Part shown: positions 43,418-53,538 of the stretch, one piece after another
Layout: every line of letters starts with the position of its first letter
How positions within the stretch are numbered: position 1 is the stretch's first letter
Assembly (NCBI GenBank): GCA_039707655.1
Contig: CM077666.1
Coordinates: 397,067,886-397,131,885, forward strand
Length of the DNA: 64,000 nucleotides
Source: Elymus sibiricus
Lineage: Eukaryota; Streptophyta; Magnoliopsida; Poales; Poaceae
Reading direction: 5' to 3'
The notes under the pieces: model-generated
Database searches by the model: none
Told to the model about the DNA's origin: nothing
The model's input: only the letters and a program-made list of their open reading frames with translations
Made by a program: the position numbers and the translations under genes

Positions 43418-44583
43418 GAATAAACTGAAAAACAAAAAGGAATCGAAAGGAAACCATAATCACAATGACAACGGAAAAAGAATAGGCAGGAGCTCCACGC
43501 TTGCTTGCTAGGGTTGCTCTCTTTACACACTCTCATCCTCTCCAGATCTAAGCAAGATAGCGGTGGTCACTCTCTCTCTCTGCTCACCGATGGTCACATA
43601 TCTGGACACATCCCCTCCGTCGGGGAAGGGGAGGAGGTGCATCGTTTAGGCCATCGTCGACGGCGAGGGAGGAGTCCCACTGCCGGCCGCACCGTCATCT
43701 CTGACCGAGCGCCGGTGCCGGAGGTCCTCCTATCCCTTCATTGCTGCCGTAGTGTTGGCAGATCTGGCCTCCCGCCCCCACCTAGCCACACCCCGACGAC
43801 CTTCTGGTATATCTTCCTTCGAAACTGGCCTTGCTCTACTGCCCCAGCTCCCCACGTCGCTGCATGTGCATCATTTTCTACCTCTCAGCCCCCCCACATA
43901 GCTAGGCTCGATCGGCTGGTCCAATGCCGCCTAATTTTTTTTCTATTATTAGAGGTAAAGCTACTTCATGCAGTCGAATCTTGTACTTGGTTCAAACAGG
44001 AAAGAAAGGGAGGAAAAGATGTAGTATGTATATAGGACTTGGTTCAAACAGGAAAGAAAGGGGGTGAAAGTAGTAGAGACTGGCTATCCAACCGGTCTCT
44101 TGGTCGAAAAGGGAAATATAGGGGAAAGACTGTATACACTGGATAAGCAACCAATATCTTGGTTGAAAAGGAAAGAAAGTGGGGCTGGGTGTGACAAGGC
44201 ACTAGAGTACGACCAGGACTAGATTTGCTATCCACACATAGGAATAGGTCGCTAAAGAGAACAAAAATGGGACCAACCCAGATATGTTGCTTGGATGTTT
44301 GTTTCTCTTGGGGCAACAAACTCTGCATCACCACTTTATGCCCCGGTTGAGGTACATGGTGCTGGTGCCCCCACTGTCCCATGCCCTTATAGCAACGATT
44401 TAGCTGTTCTTAATCTAATGCCCCTGGTAAAATGAAGCCATGCCACTGTTATTAGTCATTACAAGTTTAACCAATTGTTATTGCCAGTAATTAGTAATTG
44501 TTTGAGACTCTGATTGTTTCCTCTGTAGCTTTTTGTGCAAATAGGGATATCCATTTCACCTCATTGCTTTTGGGACCTTTTGG
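43418..44583. other. Upstream region of the 145-aa gene, no second gene seen
   Basis: A + strand frame at 43505-44035 is open for 176 codons but is C/T-rich and lacks domain character. It overlaps the likely promoter and leader of the minus-strand gene, including a CT microsatellite at 43569-43582. Confidence 0.4.
43985..44190. repeat. Four short tandem repeats upstream of the 145-aa gene
   Basis: TTGGTTCAAACAGGAAAGAA occurs near 43988 and 44039, and diverged forms (TTGGTCGAAAAGGG, TTGGTTGAAAAGG) near 44100 and 44160, a period of 51-61 bp. Confidence 0.75.
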
Positions 44584-44634
44584 TGTACTGCACAAAACAC
44601 TTCTTAAAAGAAGCGAGAAGTGCTTTGTGCAGTT
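44584..44634. other. Inverted repeat able to form an 18-bp hairpin
   Basis: ACTGCACAAAACACTTCT and AGAAGTGCTTTGTGCAGT are complementary apart from one mismatch and lie about 11 bases apart. The arm contains the AACTGCACAAAG-type motif repeated through this region. Confidence 0.75.
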
Positions 44635-44871
44635 GAACTAAAATGTCACACCGGAATCGTTGGTCGATTTCAGTGGAACTGCACAAAGGGAGATCTGTGT
44701 TCCAATCCTCATCATCCATATTGGCACCATAACTTTCCCTTAGGTAAGAATGATATTTAGCGCATCTGTTCACCTCTATTTTTCTATGGTCATGAGAAAA
44801 TAATGCTATTGTTTATTAGTATACTTGTACCCCCTCACTTACAAAACCAAATCTGACATTGAAGGCCAATC

Positions 44872-45045
44872 ATGTCCTTGGTTTCACCAATTGGTGAGGA
44901 TAAAGAGAAACACACCAAGAAGACGAAGACAAAGAAGAAGAAGGAGGAAATGAAGAAGGATCACTCACTGGTACCGTCCTTTCTTATCCTTACAGGTCCT
45001 TTTACCTCTGAAAACAATGTGCTCTTGATTTTTAATGATAAATAA
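44872..45045 (+). CDS. Short Lys-rich ORF, 57 residues
   Basis: The frame begins MSLVSPIGEDKEK and continues with a dense lysine run (KKTKTKKKKEEMKKD), then a hydrophobic tail. A GTACCG sequence after the basic part could be a splice donor, so this may be an exon rather than a complete gene. No family is recognised. Lysine-rich tracts also arise from A-rich DNA, so chance is possible. Confidence 0.25.
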   Translation: MSLVSPIGEDKEKHTKKTKTKKKKEEMKKDHSLVPSFLILTGPFTSENNVLLIFNDK

Positions 45046-45678
45046 AATGACCTGGGCAGATAGTACACATAAAATGAGCAACACATCTATATGGCATATA
45101 TTTATGTGCTGCATGGTTGTTTAGTTATGAATTTTGTTAAATGCCAAGTCTTACTGAAACAGGGTAAAACACAGATTAACAGCATGGTGCCTACTTTGAG
45201 TAGATCAAACAGTGAGTAAACGAAATGATAAAATCATGCAAATGACATGTAGATGCGACCCCACCTAATTTTGAGTACTGACCCCACGTTAAGTAGTACT
45301 TTTGAGTACTTCCTTGCCAGTACTACATAGTACTACCTATTTATCAACCGTTGGATCGAGACAAAAGGACGGCTTATAAAAATGGCAACTACCGTAAAAC
45401 TTGTAAATATGCTATTGTCTTTCTATCATTTCTCACTAAGCTAATGAAGGTATCACCTCGTTCCTACTTCTGCAAACAGGGATCATGTTGTGTCAATCGT
45501 ACATTTTAGTGGAACTGCACAAGAGGATACTATGGATTGTATTCCAGCCGGTGCTTTTACTCTGCTGGAAGTGCTTGATAATCTCTCGATATAATCTCAC
45601 AAGAGGATACCCTTGAATGATTCATGTCAGTGCTTTATCTTCTCTTCTGGAATTACTTGAATAAATTTCCTCGCGCAG

Positions 45679-46500
45679 GTTGGTACCGGCCTACGTCCTT
45701 AATCCAGATTAGTGTGATGTCATCTCTATTGGTATCGTGCTTGCTATTGTCATGAGAAAGTGCTTTATCTTTGCATGTTAAATCTTTGCAACCGATGATA
45801 CATGGCAATGCTTTGCGTGTTGAGCTAATTGGCACTGATAAAATAAACTAATACCTCTCTTTAAGCATGGCTACTATGTTGCTATCTTTACCCATTAAGA
45901 TAATGAGGATGCTTCTATTTGTTAGTGTATGTTTCATCAACCAGTGCCACTATTACAGTAATCTCACTTTCTCTATATATGTGCCAACAGGGATGCTCGA
46001 TTTTAGTGGAACTGCACAAAGACTTTGGGTGGATCATTGCCTCAACTTCCTCCTTACTTTCTTGTCAATCGCTTTTCTCTGCTTCTAGTCAAAGGAAGTA
46101 CTAGTTGATAAGCTTCCTCACACAGGTTGGTACCGGCCTACAGCCTTCATCCTGATTATTGTTCTTTGTCATATCTATTGGTAATTTGGTATTGTGCTAC
46201 TGTTTGCTACTGTCATGAGAAAGTGCTTTAGTTTTGCATGTTAATCTAATGCAACTTATGTACACAACAATTCTTTGCGTGATGAGCCTATGCCACTTAT
46301 AAAATAAACTAATACCACCCTTTAAGCAAGGCTACTATGTTGCTATCTTTAGCCATTAAGATAATCACAGTGCTTCTATTTGTTACTATATGTTTAATGA
46401 ACTAGTGCCGCTATTATAGTAAATCTCACTTTCTCAATATCTATGCAAACAGGGATGCTCGACTGCTGGAAATATTGGCACCCTTTCGATTAATCTAATC
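45679..46500. repeat. Tandem duplication of about 450 bp
   Basis: Copies start with GGTTGGTACCGGCCTAC at 45679 and 46125. They share GTCATGAGAAAGTGCTTTA, AAAATAAACTAATACC, GGCTACTATGTTGCTATC and ACAGGGATGCTCGA in order. The last part resembles a repeated exon boundary (CAG/GGATGCTC...GTGGAACTGCACAAAG). Confidence 0.88.
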
Positions 46501-46634
46501 CACGAGTAGATAATAAGCATGGCAATCATAGTGGGTGGTTCATTGCTTTCACTGCCTCCTTTAGCCATTAAGATAATGGGAAGACACTACAAGCAAAGCG
46601 TTATGTTGCCGATTTCAGTAGAACTGCACAAAAA

Positions 46635-47061
46635 GATCAGATGGTCAGATACTTATGATGGCTCCTATGTACTCCAAAGTTCACGCAGACAAGCATCGAT
46701 GTTGAAAAGAAGAAGTGCCAGTGAACACCAATTAACCAGTCTGCACCCCAGGGATGCTCCATTTCAGTTCAACTGCAAAAAAACTTTTGGTGGTTCATTT
46801 TGTCCACCGCCTCCTTGTCTGCGTGGTAGAATTTTGGCGAGCTACAGGACCAAGATGAGACAGTAAACTAGTTGGATGAAAGTAGTGGCCAAGATGCCCA
46901 AACCTCTCGCGGCATCGAGGCCACCATCATGAGGATAACCTACAAGCAAAGTTCAGATGGTCTGTGCTGCCTCTTATGTACTCGAAAGTTTGCTCAGACA
47001 AGCACTAATTTTAGCAAGATGTACCACCGAGTGAACACCACTTAACCAGTCTGCACCCCAG
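46635..47061. repeat. Direct duplication, unit about 112 bp, 310 bp apart
   Basis: TCAGATGGTC...TATGTACTC(C/G)AAAGTT...CAGACAAGCA...GAACACCA...TTAACCAGTCTGCACCCCAGG is present at 46637-46752 and 46950-47061. Confidence 0.85.
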
Positions 47062-48220
47062 GTAATTAAAGTGTGTCGATGGAGGATATTGGCTGTGATC
47101 TCTTAATCATTTGGATGCATAAACATGCTTAACTTGTATACGTGAATATTTTAAGTTGTTGATTGTGAATGTTGGCTATGAATATTGGCTTTGTGATCTC
47201 TCAATCATTCTGATGCATAAACATGCTGAACTTGTGTATATGTGAATCTTTTGAGGAGAACGTATCCTATGAACCTGAGTTTGATCTGAATGTTTACCTT
47301 TTCTGTTGTACTTGGTGTGTTAACTTGTATGCTGTGGGCTTGTGACGTGTGAGTGTCACACGACACACCATCGTCCCGAGAAGAATGGCACCTGCTTGTT
47401 CGGGTTGCAAGGGCGCATCAACTCTTATTTATCTTTTGCTCAGTCTTTACAAGCACTGATAGCCTGCTAACACACGAAGACTACATGGGATCAGATCGAC
47501 TGTATCCTACACGAATGACCCAGCGCATCATCACGCTCGAACACACAGGGTACTCAGCATATTTCAGACTGACATCCGGTACCCCGTACCCGGTTGAACC
47601 GCCCCGTTCAGCCGCCACCATATTGTTTTTGGCCTCTAAAAAACACACTACTGCATTGCTTTTGGGCTTTGACAAGTGTTGTTTTCTGTAGATTGGGCCG
47701 CCTAGCAAATGGGCTGCTGGTCCGCCATGGACTGGGAGGCTATAATAACAAGTTGTATCATGGAGAGGCAAGCTAAAAAAATACCCCGTCGAGAGCCAAT
47801 GAAAAACAAATTCGCGTCTGACATTCTTCTTCAGTCTTCCCTCTGCTGGATGTCCCGTCGCCCAAACCAGCGCGGCTGGACTGCCTACTGCCGCCCAGGG
47901 GCCGGCGGCACTGCCTCGTGTCGTGCTCCCCACCCCTCTTAAATCCATCTCGCTCCATTCCCCAACCGCCAATGCGGGACAGAAGCTTCATCTTCTTCCC
48001 CCTCGGCCCTCGCGCTGCCGGGGGATTTAAGAAGCGCGACATCAAATGCACCACCGGCGATGGCTGCCTGTCATTAATCTCTCCAATTACGGAGACTGCG
48101 ACGCGTCATCCCTGTGCATCTGGGAGGCGTGAGAGCCGGCGGCAGCAGCTTTTCTCACCGGGAGACGCGCCCTTTGACCGCCCGCCGCTGCTCTTACCTC
48201 CTCCTTAATGGCGCCCGCGG
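47062..48220. other. Upstream region of the RGG gene, no gene seen
   Basis: AT-rich to 47340, then GC-richer promoter-like DNA. A block CCCAAACCAGCGCGGCTGGAC at about 47856, given here in part as CCAAACCAGCGC, recurs at 48960, 50626 and 51366 in variant form. Frames at 47353-47691 and 47481-47972 overlap each other on opposite strands and lack domains. Confidence 0.45.
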
Positions 48221-48225
48221 CAGCC

Positions 48226-48231
48226 TATAAG
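48226..48231 (+). promoter_or_regulatory. TATA box of the RGG gene
   Basis: TATAAG within GCAGCCTATAAGACG lies about 90 bp before the ATG, with a C-rich leader between, a good plant core promoter layout. Confidence 0.6.
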
Positions 48232-48316
48232 ACGTCGCCACCGTACCCTCTATCCCCCAAATCCTCTCTCTGGCGCCTCCCATTCCCATCTCCAATCCAC
48301 CAGCACTCCCTCGTCA

Positions 48317-48766
48317 ATGGCGCAACCGGAGGAGCACCCACTCGTGTTCAAATTTGGAGAGGAGGAGGATGAGCATCCCGCGAATCCTCTGGATCCGTTA
48401 TGGGATGAGATGGACCTGGGCTTAGAGATAGTTGCCCAGAAGAAGGCGGAGGTGGAGCAGCTGTTTGGGGCCCCCGCGCCCGTCGCGGACGAATGGCCTG
48501 CCTTGGACGCTGATGCCGCCGAAGCGTATTTCCACGCCCTCCACTCCAACTTTGCCCGATTCCACGCATTTTACCATGGCGGGGGCCGTGGTGGTGGCGG
48601 AGGTCGTGGCCGTGGGGGTGGCGCTGGCGGTGGAGGTCGCGGCCGTGGGGGTGGCGCTGGCGGTGGCCGTGGTGGTGGCGGTGACCGCGGCCGTGGCGAT
48701 GGCGGATGTCGTGGCCGCGGGGGTGGGGCTGGCCGGGGCCGTGCGGCTGGCTTTGGCCATGGCTAG
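48317..48766 (+). CDS. Intact 149-residue glycine-rich protein with RGG repeats
   Basis: The frame begins MAQPEEHPLVFKFGEEEDEH after a C-rich leader and has no stop until TAG at 48764. Residues 1-20 are acidic, and 20-90 form an Ala/Glu/Asp-rich region with likely helices (MDLGLEIVAQKKAEVEQLF and EAYFHALHSNFARFHAFYH). Residues 91-149 are a Gly/Arg domain of GGGRGRGG-type repeats. RGG domains usually bind RNA and are methylated on arginine; there is no RRM here. The repeats are encoded by a GC-rich minisatellite, which explains several long frames on other strands over the same DNA. Intact frame, TATA box and leader suggest a functional or recently functional gene. Its promoter has a decayed copy at 32370-32520. 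Confidence 0.7.
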   Translation: MAQPEEHPLVFKFGEEEDEHPANPLDPLWDEMDLGLEIVAQKKAEVEQLFGAPAPVADEWPALDADAAEAYFHALHSNFARFHAFYHGGGRGGGGGRGRGGGAGGGGRGRGGGAGGGRGGGGDRGRGDGGCRGRGGGAGRGRAAGFGHG

Positions 48767-49318
48767 TGTCTGGTTCAGCATCAGCTTCTAAAAATGTAGT
48801 CATGGTGGAAGCAAATTAACTAGTACTACTACTGTTCGTCTGAATGAATCAACTGTCAAAAGGGTTTTTTCTTTCTGCCAATTGTTTGATTCATATCGAA
48901 TGGCTGGCGTGCGTTTTCTCTTACATCTTCTATCTCCTGTCTTCTTCTTCCTCCAGCTTCCCAAACCAGCGCCGGCCGGACCGCATGCTCCCGCCACCTT
49001 GCGGCCAGCGGCTGACGCGAAACAAATGTTCTGCCAGCAGAAATATAAATAGTAAAATCGAAAAAAGAGTCTCACCTCCAGTAAAATACTAAAATCTCAG
49101 ACCCACCAGGTTGTCAATGTAGTAAATAAACGAGTGAATTAAACAAGGAGAGGCAGTCACCAAAGACTGTTTTATAACTGGGCTTTGGCATGCCCAGCCT
49201 ATTATATGCGCAGCCCACGACATGCTGACACCAGGATCCAGCAGAACTCGAATGGGCTGTGGGACACGGAGTTACCTTTTTTTTCAAGAAAAAAATGCAT
49301 ATCTAAGTTCTTATTTTC
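48767..49318. other. 3' flank of the RGG gene
   Basis: Contains another copy of the CCAAACCAGCGCC block (48960) and AT-rich DNA. No gene is seen. Confidence 0.45.
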
Positions 49319-49391
49319 TACTCCCTCCGTATAAAAATATAAGACATTTTGGTAGGCTAAAATAGCCTAAAAAATGTCTTATATTTTATAA
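49319..49391. mobile_element. Truncated Stowaway-like MITE
   Basis: TACTCCCTCCGTATAAAAAT starts a fold-back in which ATAAGACATTTT pairs with AAAATGTCTTAT. The matching right terminus ACGGAGGGAGTA is absent, so the right end is lost. Confidence 0.75.
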
Positions 49392-49399
49392 GAATGCTG

Positions 49400-49909
49400 T
49401 GGCCAGACCAACATTACTATTTAACCCGGAGAAGAAAATGTGTGTATTTATAAAAAAAGGTAATGGCTGTAAATTATCCAAAAATATTAAATGGGGCTTG
49501 TCGGCAACATTAATTTTTAATCCAGCCAAGAAATCGGTGTATTTCAAAAAAATTGGGCTTTAAATTCTACTTAAAAGGTTAATCGGTTGCAGTCCGCAAC
49601 ATTATTTTTTCAGCCATCCTGTAAATCATTAAAGAAAATCTCTTGTCCAAACGAATGCCCAGCCCAGTTTTATTTTTTTTATATCATTGCTCTGTCCAGC
49701 CAGCCCAGCAAATGCGTGTATTTAGAAAACAAGCAAATGGGCTGTAAGTTCTAAGAAAAAAGAATTATTGGTTGCAGCATGCCCGCAACATTATTTTTTC
49801 TCCCAGCCCAGCAAATGGGTGTATTTCGATTTTGTAACAAATGGGCTATAAATTCTAAAAAATATGAAATGGGTCGAATGTTAGACACAGAATAGGAAGC
49901 TCACATTGT
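49400..49909. other. AT-rich stretch with short repeats
   Basis: Phrases such as AAATGGGCTGTAA(A/G)TTCT and CAGCAAATG(C/G)GTGTATTT recur several times between 49430 and 49870 at intervals of 60-130 bp. No gene is seen. Confidence 0.5.
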
Positions 49910-51860
49910 GGGCCCATGAGGGTGAAGCCCACGCAAGGCGTTGTCAACTTGGTCAACAAAACGATTCTGATTGCCGAAGCGTTGGATGTAAATCAAACGG
50001 CCAACGTGCTTCTTCAATCTCTCGTCCTCTTCCTCCCGCGCTGGCGGGACCGTGTTGGGCTGCAATTGCTTTTTGTGAATTGCTGGGCTGCAAATGTAGA
50101 CAAGGAGGCATGCATTCGGCTTGCCCAGAAAATTGTTTGAAATAACTAATAAGAAAAAGGTTGTAAATATAAAAAAACATAGCAAACTGGCAATTAGTTT
50201 CAAATTTAGGCTTTTTTCTTTGGATTTTGAGATTTTAAATATCATTGGATTTTATTTAATCTAATTTAATTTTGTTTTAAAATTAGTTTGAATCTAACAC
50301 GAAATTTTGGGAATAAAATAGTTCGGACTACACCGAAGTATGCGAAATTTTGTTCAATTTATATACTGTGGTACTGGTCCGAAAATGGACTGTAATAAAT
50401 TCCTTAAGAATTAGCAAATGGGCTGTAATTTATTAACAAAAATAGAAAATGGGTTGTATGCTGTCTACCACATATTTGGAGGCTGACTTGTGGGCCTACG
50501 AAGTTGACGGGTACGCAAGGCTTTGTCAACTTAGTCAACAATCGATTCTACCAGCGTGACTGTTTGATGTTAATCCAACGGCCGATGTGCTTCTTCAATC
50601 TCTGATTTCTTGCTCCAGCCACCGAAACCAGCGCCGATGGGACCGCCTGCTCCCGACTCCGATGGACGGCTGTGCTGCTGCGAAGGACTCACCGCCCCAC
50701 CCTACTCCCATCGCTGGCCAGTCCATCCCTCTTCTCACCCACACCTTCTGTTGTTCTCCGGCGATGGCAGCCTCACACCACAGCCGAACCAATCAACCCT
50801 CGTACTCCCCTCCATGTGGGCATTCAATGCCGAGTCTTCCCCGGCTCTGGGTCGTTCCCACCCTTAGCCTAGCCGTCGTCCACCGCCTTGGTGCTCTCGG
50901 CATGGCGTCATCAATGCGGTCAACGAACGACACCCATCGGAAGAGGACTGTACGTGCAGAGGCTGACAGCTGGGACCCACATGGTCCATGGTCGCGTCCT
51001 TATCATGCGCAAGAAAAATGATTCCTCCCCCTGACAGCTTGGACCCACCAGCTACATCTTCGCACGCAAGGAAGTGCCTCCTTATTACATGCAAAAAAAT
51101 GACTCCTCCCCCTGACATCCGGGACCCACAAGCTACATCTTCGCACGGAAGGAAGTACCTCCTTATTACGCGAAAAATAAATGATTCCTCCCCTTGAAAA
51201 CTGGGACCCACCAGATTTTGAGGCTGACTTGTGGGCCTACTAAGTTGACGCGTACGCAGGGCTTTGTCAACTTAGTCAACAAATGATTCTAGCAGCAGTG
51301 ACCATTGGATGTTCATCCAATGGCTGTGATGCTTCTTCAATCTCTGATCTTCTTGCTCCAGCCGCCCAAACCAGTGCCGGCGGGACCGCCTGCTCCTGCC
51401 TCCCGTGGCCGGCTGTGATGCCGCGCAGACCTCACCGCCCCACCCTACTCCCACCTCTGGCCAGGCCTTTCCTCTTATCACCCACATCCCCTGTTATTCT
51501 CCGGCGACGGCAGCCTCACACCGCAGCCAAACCAGTCAACCCTCATACTCCCCTCCGCGTGGGCATCCACTGCCGCGTCTTCCTCGGCTCCGCGTCATTC
51601 CCTTCCTAGGCCTCACCGTCGTCCACCGCCTTGGTGCTCTCGGCGCGGTGTAGTTAACCTGGTCAATGAACGACATCCATCGAAAGAGGACTGTACACGG
51701 TGAGGCTGACAGCTGGACCCACCAGCTACATCTTCGCATGCAAGGAAGTGCCTCCTTATTACGCGCAAAAAAATGATTCCCCCCCTGACAGCTAGGACCA
51801 ACCATTCGCACGCAAGGAAGTGCTTCCTTATCCTCCCTTACAGCTGGGACCCACCCGGTT
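49910..51860. repeat. Tandem duplications of about 740 bp with repeated leader-like blocks
   Basis: The block starting GTGGGCC(T/C)A and followed by GTTGAC, TTTGTCAACTTAGTCAACAA and GTGCTTCTTCAATCTCTGAT occurs fully at about 50490 and 51228, and in shorter form at 49910. Copies share the ACCGCCCCACCCTACTCCCA and TTATTACGCG parts. A TTCGCACGCAAGGAAGTGCC segment is itself repeated at 51057, 51132, 51734 and 51808. Frames of 100-144 codons here appear in each copy and on both strands, so they are repeat-driven. Confidence 0.85.
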
Positions 51861-52139
51861 GAAGCGTACGTAGCATTGTCTGTCTGGTCGCGAACGTGTA
51901 CATACATACTGGTCGATCGGTCTTTCTGCAATGATGAACCGTGGGCGTGTAAGGAGCGGCACGTGTCGTAGTAGAGCCCCCGACGTAGCAGTTCAGGCAG
52001 CCCCGTCTAAATCGTGTACACATACATACAGCCACACAGCAAAAAATACGGCCACGTACATACATATACGAGCGGGGTCTCAAACGCGTACTCACGCATA
52101 CGTACGACCAGGGCTTGTGTACATGGAGAGAGGCAACAG

Positions 52140-52830
52140 ACGGCAACAACGGCCTCCTGTTCATCGGCAGCCAACCGGCTGGGTCGGAACGGAGGAAACA
52201 ACGTCATGTTCATCCGGAGCCAAGCGACTGGGTCAGAACGCGTCCTGTTCGTCGGGAGCTAACCGGCTTGGACGGAACAGCTGAAACGGGGTCCTGTTCA
52301 TCGACTCGGGGTCTGGCATACCGCAAAACGGAGGAAACGGCCTTCTGTTCGACCGCCTACGGTCGAAACGGGGTCCTGTTCATCGGCTGGGGGTCTGGCA
52401 TACCGCATAACGGAGGAAACAGACTTCTGTTCGAGCGCCTACGGTCGAAACGGGGTCCTGTTGATCGGGAGGGCTCTGGCGTACCACAAAACGGAGGAAA
52501 CGAACTTCTCCCCAACTGCCTACAGTCAAAACGGGGGTCCTGTTCATCGGGAGGGGTGTGGCGTACCGCAAAACGGGACTCCACGGGCTACTGTTCATCC
52601 ACGGTCGACCTCCCTCCAGCCTCCACCAGCTACTGTTCATCCACCGTCGACTTCCTCCAGCCTCTACCGGCTACTGTTCATCCAGCCTCCACGGGGTCCT
52701 GTTCATCCACCCCCAACCGGCTGGGGTGTGTGGCGGCCTCCTCGGGGTTCCGTTCATCCACAGCCAACCCACCAGCTGGAGTGGGGCGTACGAGCGAGCG
52801 CAGCAACGGGAACTGTTCATCCACAGCCAA
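52140..52830. repeat. Right subterminal array A, CTGTTCATC motif
   Basis: GGGGTCCTGTTCATCGG-type units recur at 52290, 52371, 52456 and 52536 (about 80-85 bp), then CTGTTCATCCAC units every 40-55 bp up to 52812. Between them are GAAACGGAGG and TACGGTCGAAACGGGG motifs. The 283-codon + strand frame (52115-52966) is a by-product of this array. Confidence 0.88.
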
Positions 52831-52969
52831 CCATCCAGTTCGATCGATGCGTCTTGACTCGTGTCTACGTGTATCGCACGTGCGGCAGCAACGGGCACTA
52901 TTCATCGAGAGGCAACCCAACACCGGCTGGCTATGTCTCGCACGGGGGCTCGATCGGCTTCAGTAAGCA

Positions 52970-53190
52970 ACGAGAAGGATCGATCGGGTTCAGTTAGTTG
53001 CGAAGGGATTGCTCGGGTTCAGTTAGCAGTGAAGGGATCGCTCGGGTTCAGTTAGTAGCGAAGGGATCGCTCGGCTTCAGTACGCAGTGGGATCGATCGC
53101 TCGGGTTCAGTACGTGTAGTAGTGCGAGGGATCGATCGATCGCTCGGGTTCAGTAAGCTAACGCCTCGCTCGGGTTCAGTTCGCGAACGC
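52970..53190. repeat. Right subterminal array B, GCTCGGGTTCAGT motif
   Basis: The motif or a one-base variant occurs eight times from about 52982 to 53180, spaced about 26-42 bases, each followed by TA(G/C) or similar and by GAAGGGATC or GGATCGATC. Confidence 0.88.
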
Positions 53191-53399
53191 CTCGCACATG
53201 CGCGCGCGTACGAGAGAAACACGCAAACCACACTGCATCGCTCGGCCCCGACCACCCACCGTAACCGGGAAATCCCCGAAAATTTCCTCGCCCTCACTTC
53301 TACCATGATTTTTTTCGTCATGGACGGCCCAAAGAATGTCATGCGGGTGCGTATCCGGCCCGCCCAGGACGAAAAGCCCATTTTCTATCATAATTTGTT

Positions 53400-53538
53400 G
53401 TCATAGAAGTAGGAGCCCACCACATCTATGATGATACGTGTTTTTGTCACAATTATTGTCATAGAAGTGTCACAACCATGACAGAAAAAAACTTTTCGTT
53501 CGGGCCATAATGTCACGGATGTGTTTTTTTTTGTAGTG
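53400..53538. other. CACTA right terminal region
   Basis: Contains ATGATGATACGTGTTTTTGTCACAA in part (ATGATACGTG, TTTTTGTCAC), CATAGAAGTG twice and CATGACAGAAA, ending with the inverted terminus TTTTTTTTTGTAGTG. Confidence 0.8.

Larger units (their letters stand above)
13918..53538. mobile_element. Giant CACTA-type DNA transposon carrying genes, about 39.6 kb
   Basis: The left end reads CACTACAAAAAAAACAC and the right end is its inverse with one extra A (53521-53538). The 3-bp target duplication TGC is perfect (13915-13917 and 53539-53541), and the interrupted solo LTR continues exactly across the insertion, so both ends are secure. Near both ends there are further TGATGATAC...TTTGTCAC motifs. 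The interior holds a spliced minus-strand coding unit, a Helitron, a solo LTR, tandem arrays, an F-box pseudogene, three other gene-like units and several MITEs. I found no transposase of the CACTA (TNP2/DDE) type on either strand, so it is probably mobilised in trans. Family name not assigned. Orientation is left open because a transposase is lacking. Confidence 0.92.

Noticed and set aside
44063..44077. Possible Helitron 5' end on the minus strand (TCTCTACTACTTTCACC)
   Set aside because: The base that should be host T after the terminus is C, so the A-T insertion rule fails. It was not paired with the 3' end at 38543.
48348..48803. Long minus-strand frames opposite the RGG gene
   Set aside because: They are shadows of the GC-rich glycine codons. 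Only the + frame has a TATA box, leader and balanced N-terminal composition.
52115..52966. 283-codon plus-strand frame
   Set aside because: It coincides with the CTGTTCATC subterminal array, and CSSTVD-like repeats in the translation mirror the DNA repeat.
13990..53538. Separate CACTA elements at each end
   Set aside because: The perfect TGC duplication and seamless continuation of the interrupted LTR across the pair favour one insertion.
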